Below are positions 62,631 to 64,000 of a stretch of 64,000 nt of DNA, piece by piece; positions within the stretch are counted from its first letter, which is position 1; each line of letters opens with the position of its first letter. The translations under genes and the position numbers were made by a program. This stretch comes from Lachnospiraceae bacterium (GTDB taxonomy: Bacteria > Bacillota > Clostridia > Lachnospirales > Lachnospiraceae), in the NCBI GenBank assembly GCA_016287675.1, contig JAEFAR010000001.1, positions 62,001 through 126,000 of the forward strand, in the 5' to 3' direction. Under the pieces are notes generated by a model that was not told the origin of the DNA, searched no databases, and saw nothing but the letters and a program-made list of their open reading frames with translations.

Positions 62631-62662
62631 GGATGCCCTTGCTTAAAGGGCATTCTTTTTTT
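62631..62662 (+). terminator. Rho-independent terminator after rhaA
   Basis: An 8-bp core stem ATGCCCTT (62633-62640) with AAGGGCAT (62646-62653), extended by a G-T and a G-C pair, a 5-base loop, and a 7-base T-run. Confidence 0.92.
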
Positions 62663-62693
62663 ATAATTCAATGGTAGTATTAACTGTATTTGA

Positions 62694-62721
62694 TTGCAAA
62701 TCTGACAAAATGTGATACAAT
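62694..62721 (+). promoter_or_regulatory. Promoter of the alcohol dehydrogenase gene
   Basis: TTGCAA (62694-62699) and TACAAT (62716-62721) have a 16-base spacer, and TGA directly before the -10 box makes it an extended -10 promoter. A CGTGAA/TTCACG inverted repeat with a 6-base centre (62730-62747) sits at the expected transcription start and may be an operator. Confidence 0.65.
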
Positions 62722-62727
62722 TGTGTA

Positions 62728-62820
62728 GACGTGAACAATCATTCACGACAAGGGCGTAGAGACAGGATATGCCTCATCAAGGATCTTGAACTGCCGTACC
62801 TGTCCCGGCGGTTCATTATA
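62728..62820 (+). other. Possibly structured 5' leader of the alcohol dehydrogenase mRNA
   Basis: Two pairings compete in this leader: GACAGG (62761-62766) with CCTGTC (62799-62804), enclosing a TCAAG/CTTGA hairpin, and an 8-bp hairpin of 62789-62796 with 62806-62813. They share bases, so only one can form at a time. I match it to no known riboswitch class. This is a hand-drawn structure and could be chance. Confidence 0.35.
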
Positions 62821-62831
62821 GGAGAAGATTT

Positions 62832-64000
62832 ATGAATGTATTCAGAAAAGCATGGTGCAGAACATTTCAGATGGGCATGAACATCGTTTTACCTCTCATG
62901 CCTTACAGAGAGCCGAAATTACTGGAGGGCATCAACGGTATTGTAAAATGCCTTAAGGAACACGACACGGACAATTGCATCCTGGTAACGGATAAGGGTA
63001 TCCGCGGTCTCGGACTCACAAAGCCTCTGGAAGATCTTTTGGAAAAAGAAGGGATCAAATGCTGCGTTTTTGATGATACGGTAGCAAATCCCACAATAGC
63101 AAATGTTGAAGCCGCAAGAGAAATGTATCTTTCAAACGGATGCAAGGCCATCATCGCCTTCGGCGGCGGTTCATCCATGGACTGCGCAAAGGGACTTGGA
63201 GCAAGGATCACACGTCCCGGCACATCTTTAAAGAAGATGAGAGGACTCATGAAAGTAAGAAAGAAGCTGCCTCTCCTTATTGCGGTTCCCACAACTGCAG
63301 GAACCGGAAGTGAGACCACCGTAAGTGCGGTCATCACCGACGGAGAGACACATTTTAAATACGTTATCAATGATTTTCCACTGATCCCGGAATACGCTGC
63401 TCTTGAGCCTGATGTGACTCTCGGACTTCCCGGGGGACTCACCGCTACTACGGGAATGGATGCCATGACCCATTCCGTTGAAGCCTTTATCGGTCATGCG
63501 ACAACAAAGAAAACAAGGGCTGCGGCCATCGAATCCGTGAAGCTCATTCTCGAAAACCTTGAGAAGGTCTATGCAAACGGGCAGGACAGAGAAGGAAGGG
63601 CAAAGATGCTGAGAGCTTCCTATCTCGGCGGCTGTGCTTTTACAAGAAGCTATGTGGGTTACGTTCATGCAGTGGCTCACAGCCTCGGAGGACAGTACGG
63701 GATCCCTCACGGTCTCGCAAATGCCGTTCTGCTTCCTCATGTGCTTGAAATGTACGGCTCTTCCGCTCACAAAAAGCTTTCAGAGCTGGCAAAGGCAGTG
63801 GGACTGGTTCCGGAATCCACCGAAACTGCGGAAGCGGCTCATGCCTTTATTGAAAAGATCAAACAGATGAATGCGAACATGAACATTCCCACTACCCTTA
63901 AAGGCATTAAGGAAGAGGATATTCCCATGATGGCAGAGCATGCGGATAAGGAAGGAAATCCTCTGTATCCCGTTCCCGTTCTCTGGGATAAGAATGAGCT
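62832..64000 (+). CDS. Iron-containing alcohol dehydrogenase (5' part)
   Basis: The visible 389 residues run to the window edge without a stop. They show the group III alcohol dehydrogenase pattern: AFGGGSSMDCAKG for NAD binding, PTTAGTGSETT, and the metal-binding residues in GMDAMTHSVEAF and YVHAVAHSLGGQYGIPHGLANA. GGAGA precedes the ATG at 62832. It has its own promoter behind the rhaA terminator. Since L-rhamnose breakdown yields lactaldehyde, a lactaldehyde reductase (propanediol-forming) role is attractive, but a general aldehyde or alcohol dehydrogenase is equally possible. The substrate is not visible in the sequence. Confidence 0.9.
   Translation, partial: MNVFRKAWCRTFQMGMNIVLPLMPYREPKLLEGINGIVKCLKEHDTDNCILVTDKGIRGLGLTKPLEDLLEKEGIKCCVFDDTVANPTIANVEAAREMYLSNGCKAIIAFGGGSSMDCAKGLGARITRPGTSLKKMRGLMKVRKKLPLLIAVPTTAGTGSETTVSAVITDGETHFKYVINDFPLIPEYAALEPDVTLGLPGGLTATTGMDAMTHSVEAFIGHATTKKTRAAAIESVKLILENLEKVYANGQDREGRAKMLRASYLGGCAFTRSYVGYVHAVAHSLGGQYGIPHGLANAVLLPHVLEMYGSSAHKKLSELAKAVGLVPESTETAEAAHAFIEKIKQMNANMNIPTTLKGIKEEDIPMMAEHADKEGNPLYPVPVLWDKNE

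Noticed and set aside
62730-62747. CRP or Rex binding site at the CGTGAA/TTCACG palindrome
   Set aside because: Spacing and bases do not fit the TGTGA-N6-TCACA or TTGTTAA-type consensus, so the regulator is left open.
62728-62820. Assignment of the dehydrogenase leader to a known riboswitch class
   Set aside because: None of the conserved cores I know (TPP, SAM, FMN, cobalamin, c-di-GMP, fluoride, guanidine, tetrahydrofolate, ZTP) can be recognised, so it is only noted as possibly structured.
1-64000. CRISPR arrays, tRNA or rRNA genes, insertion sequences, phage or conjugation genes
   Set aside because: No regularly spaced repeats, no cloverleaf or rRNA-like segments and no transposase, integrase or structural phage proteins were seen. 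The small repeats found are regulatory in scale.

Overview
The window looks like chromosomal DNA of a moderate-GC Firmicute, most likely a Lachnospiraceae-type plant-fibre degrader. The basis is strong AGGAGG-type ribosome binding sites, sigma-A promoters, lipoprotein solute-binding proteins, many LplB/LplC-type permeases without ATPase genes, and genes resembling the Bacillus subtilis yes/yte/ytc pectin genes. Genus cannot be fixed from the sequence. I see no rRNA, tRNA, CRISPR array, insertion sequence or phage gene.

Layout. 1-2706: the 3' end of a pectin methylesterase gene, then a secreted Cthe_2159-type polysaccharide-binding lipoprotein. 2949-10418: a compact cello-oligosaccharide regulon, with a LacI-family repressor, an ABC importer (two permeases and a binding protein) and a GH94 cellobiose phosphorylase, tied together by three near-identical operators. 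10427-14541: housekeeping genes (lipid kinase, plsC, tcdA, nucleotidase, TPR protein). 14580-21592: GH115 glucuronidase, a YesU-like DUF1961 protein, a CE12 esterase and two overlapping YesL-family proteins. 21647-22580: a small flavin-binding protein and a DUF2442/DUF4160 pair.

22926-37411: an AraC regulator divergent from a 13-kb operon with two complete SBP-permease-permease sets flanking an NHL/TPR/Yip1 membrane protein and a DUF5696 membrane-anchored protein. 37562-39982: a PL11 rhamnogalacturonan lyase. 40120-49962: a membrane-bound AraC sensor, an orphan binding protein, a GH2-like glycosidase, a YetA/PcRGLX-like (PL26-type) lyase and rhamnose mutarotase. 49993-54892: an AraC regulator divergent from a third YteP/YtcP/YtcQ-like importer. 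55112-62617: GH105 unsaturated rhamnogalacturonyl hydrolase, a CE12 esterase with an SLH-like tail, GH112 phosphorylase, rhamnulokinase and rhamnose isomerase. 62832-end: an iron-containing alcohol dehydrogenase with its own promoter and a possibly structured leader.

Taken together, the window encodes uptake and degradation of rhamnogalacturonan I, plus cellobiose use. None of the RG-I enzymes (PL11, PL26-like, GH105, both CE12, GH112, GH2-like, GH115) shows a signal peptide. The sequence therefore suggests that large RG-I fragments are imported through several ABC systems and dismantled in the cytoplasm. Rhamnose is then handled by RhaM, RhaA and RhaB. The expected rhamnulose-1-phosphate aldolase, the genes for unsaturated galacturonate, and the ABC ATPase are not in the window.
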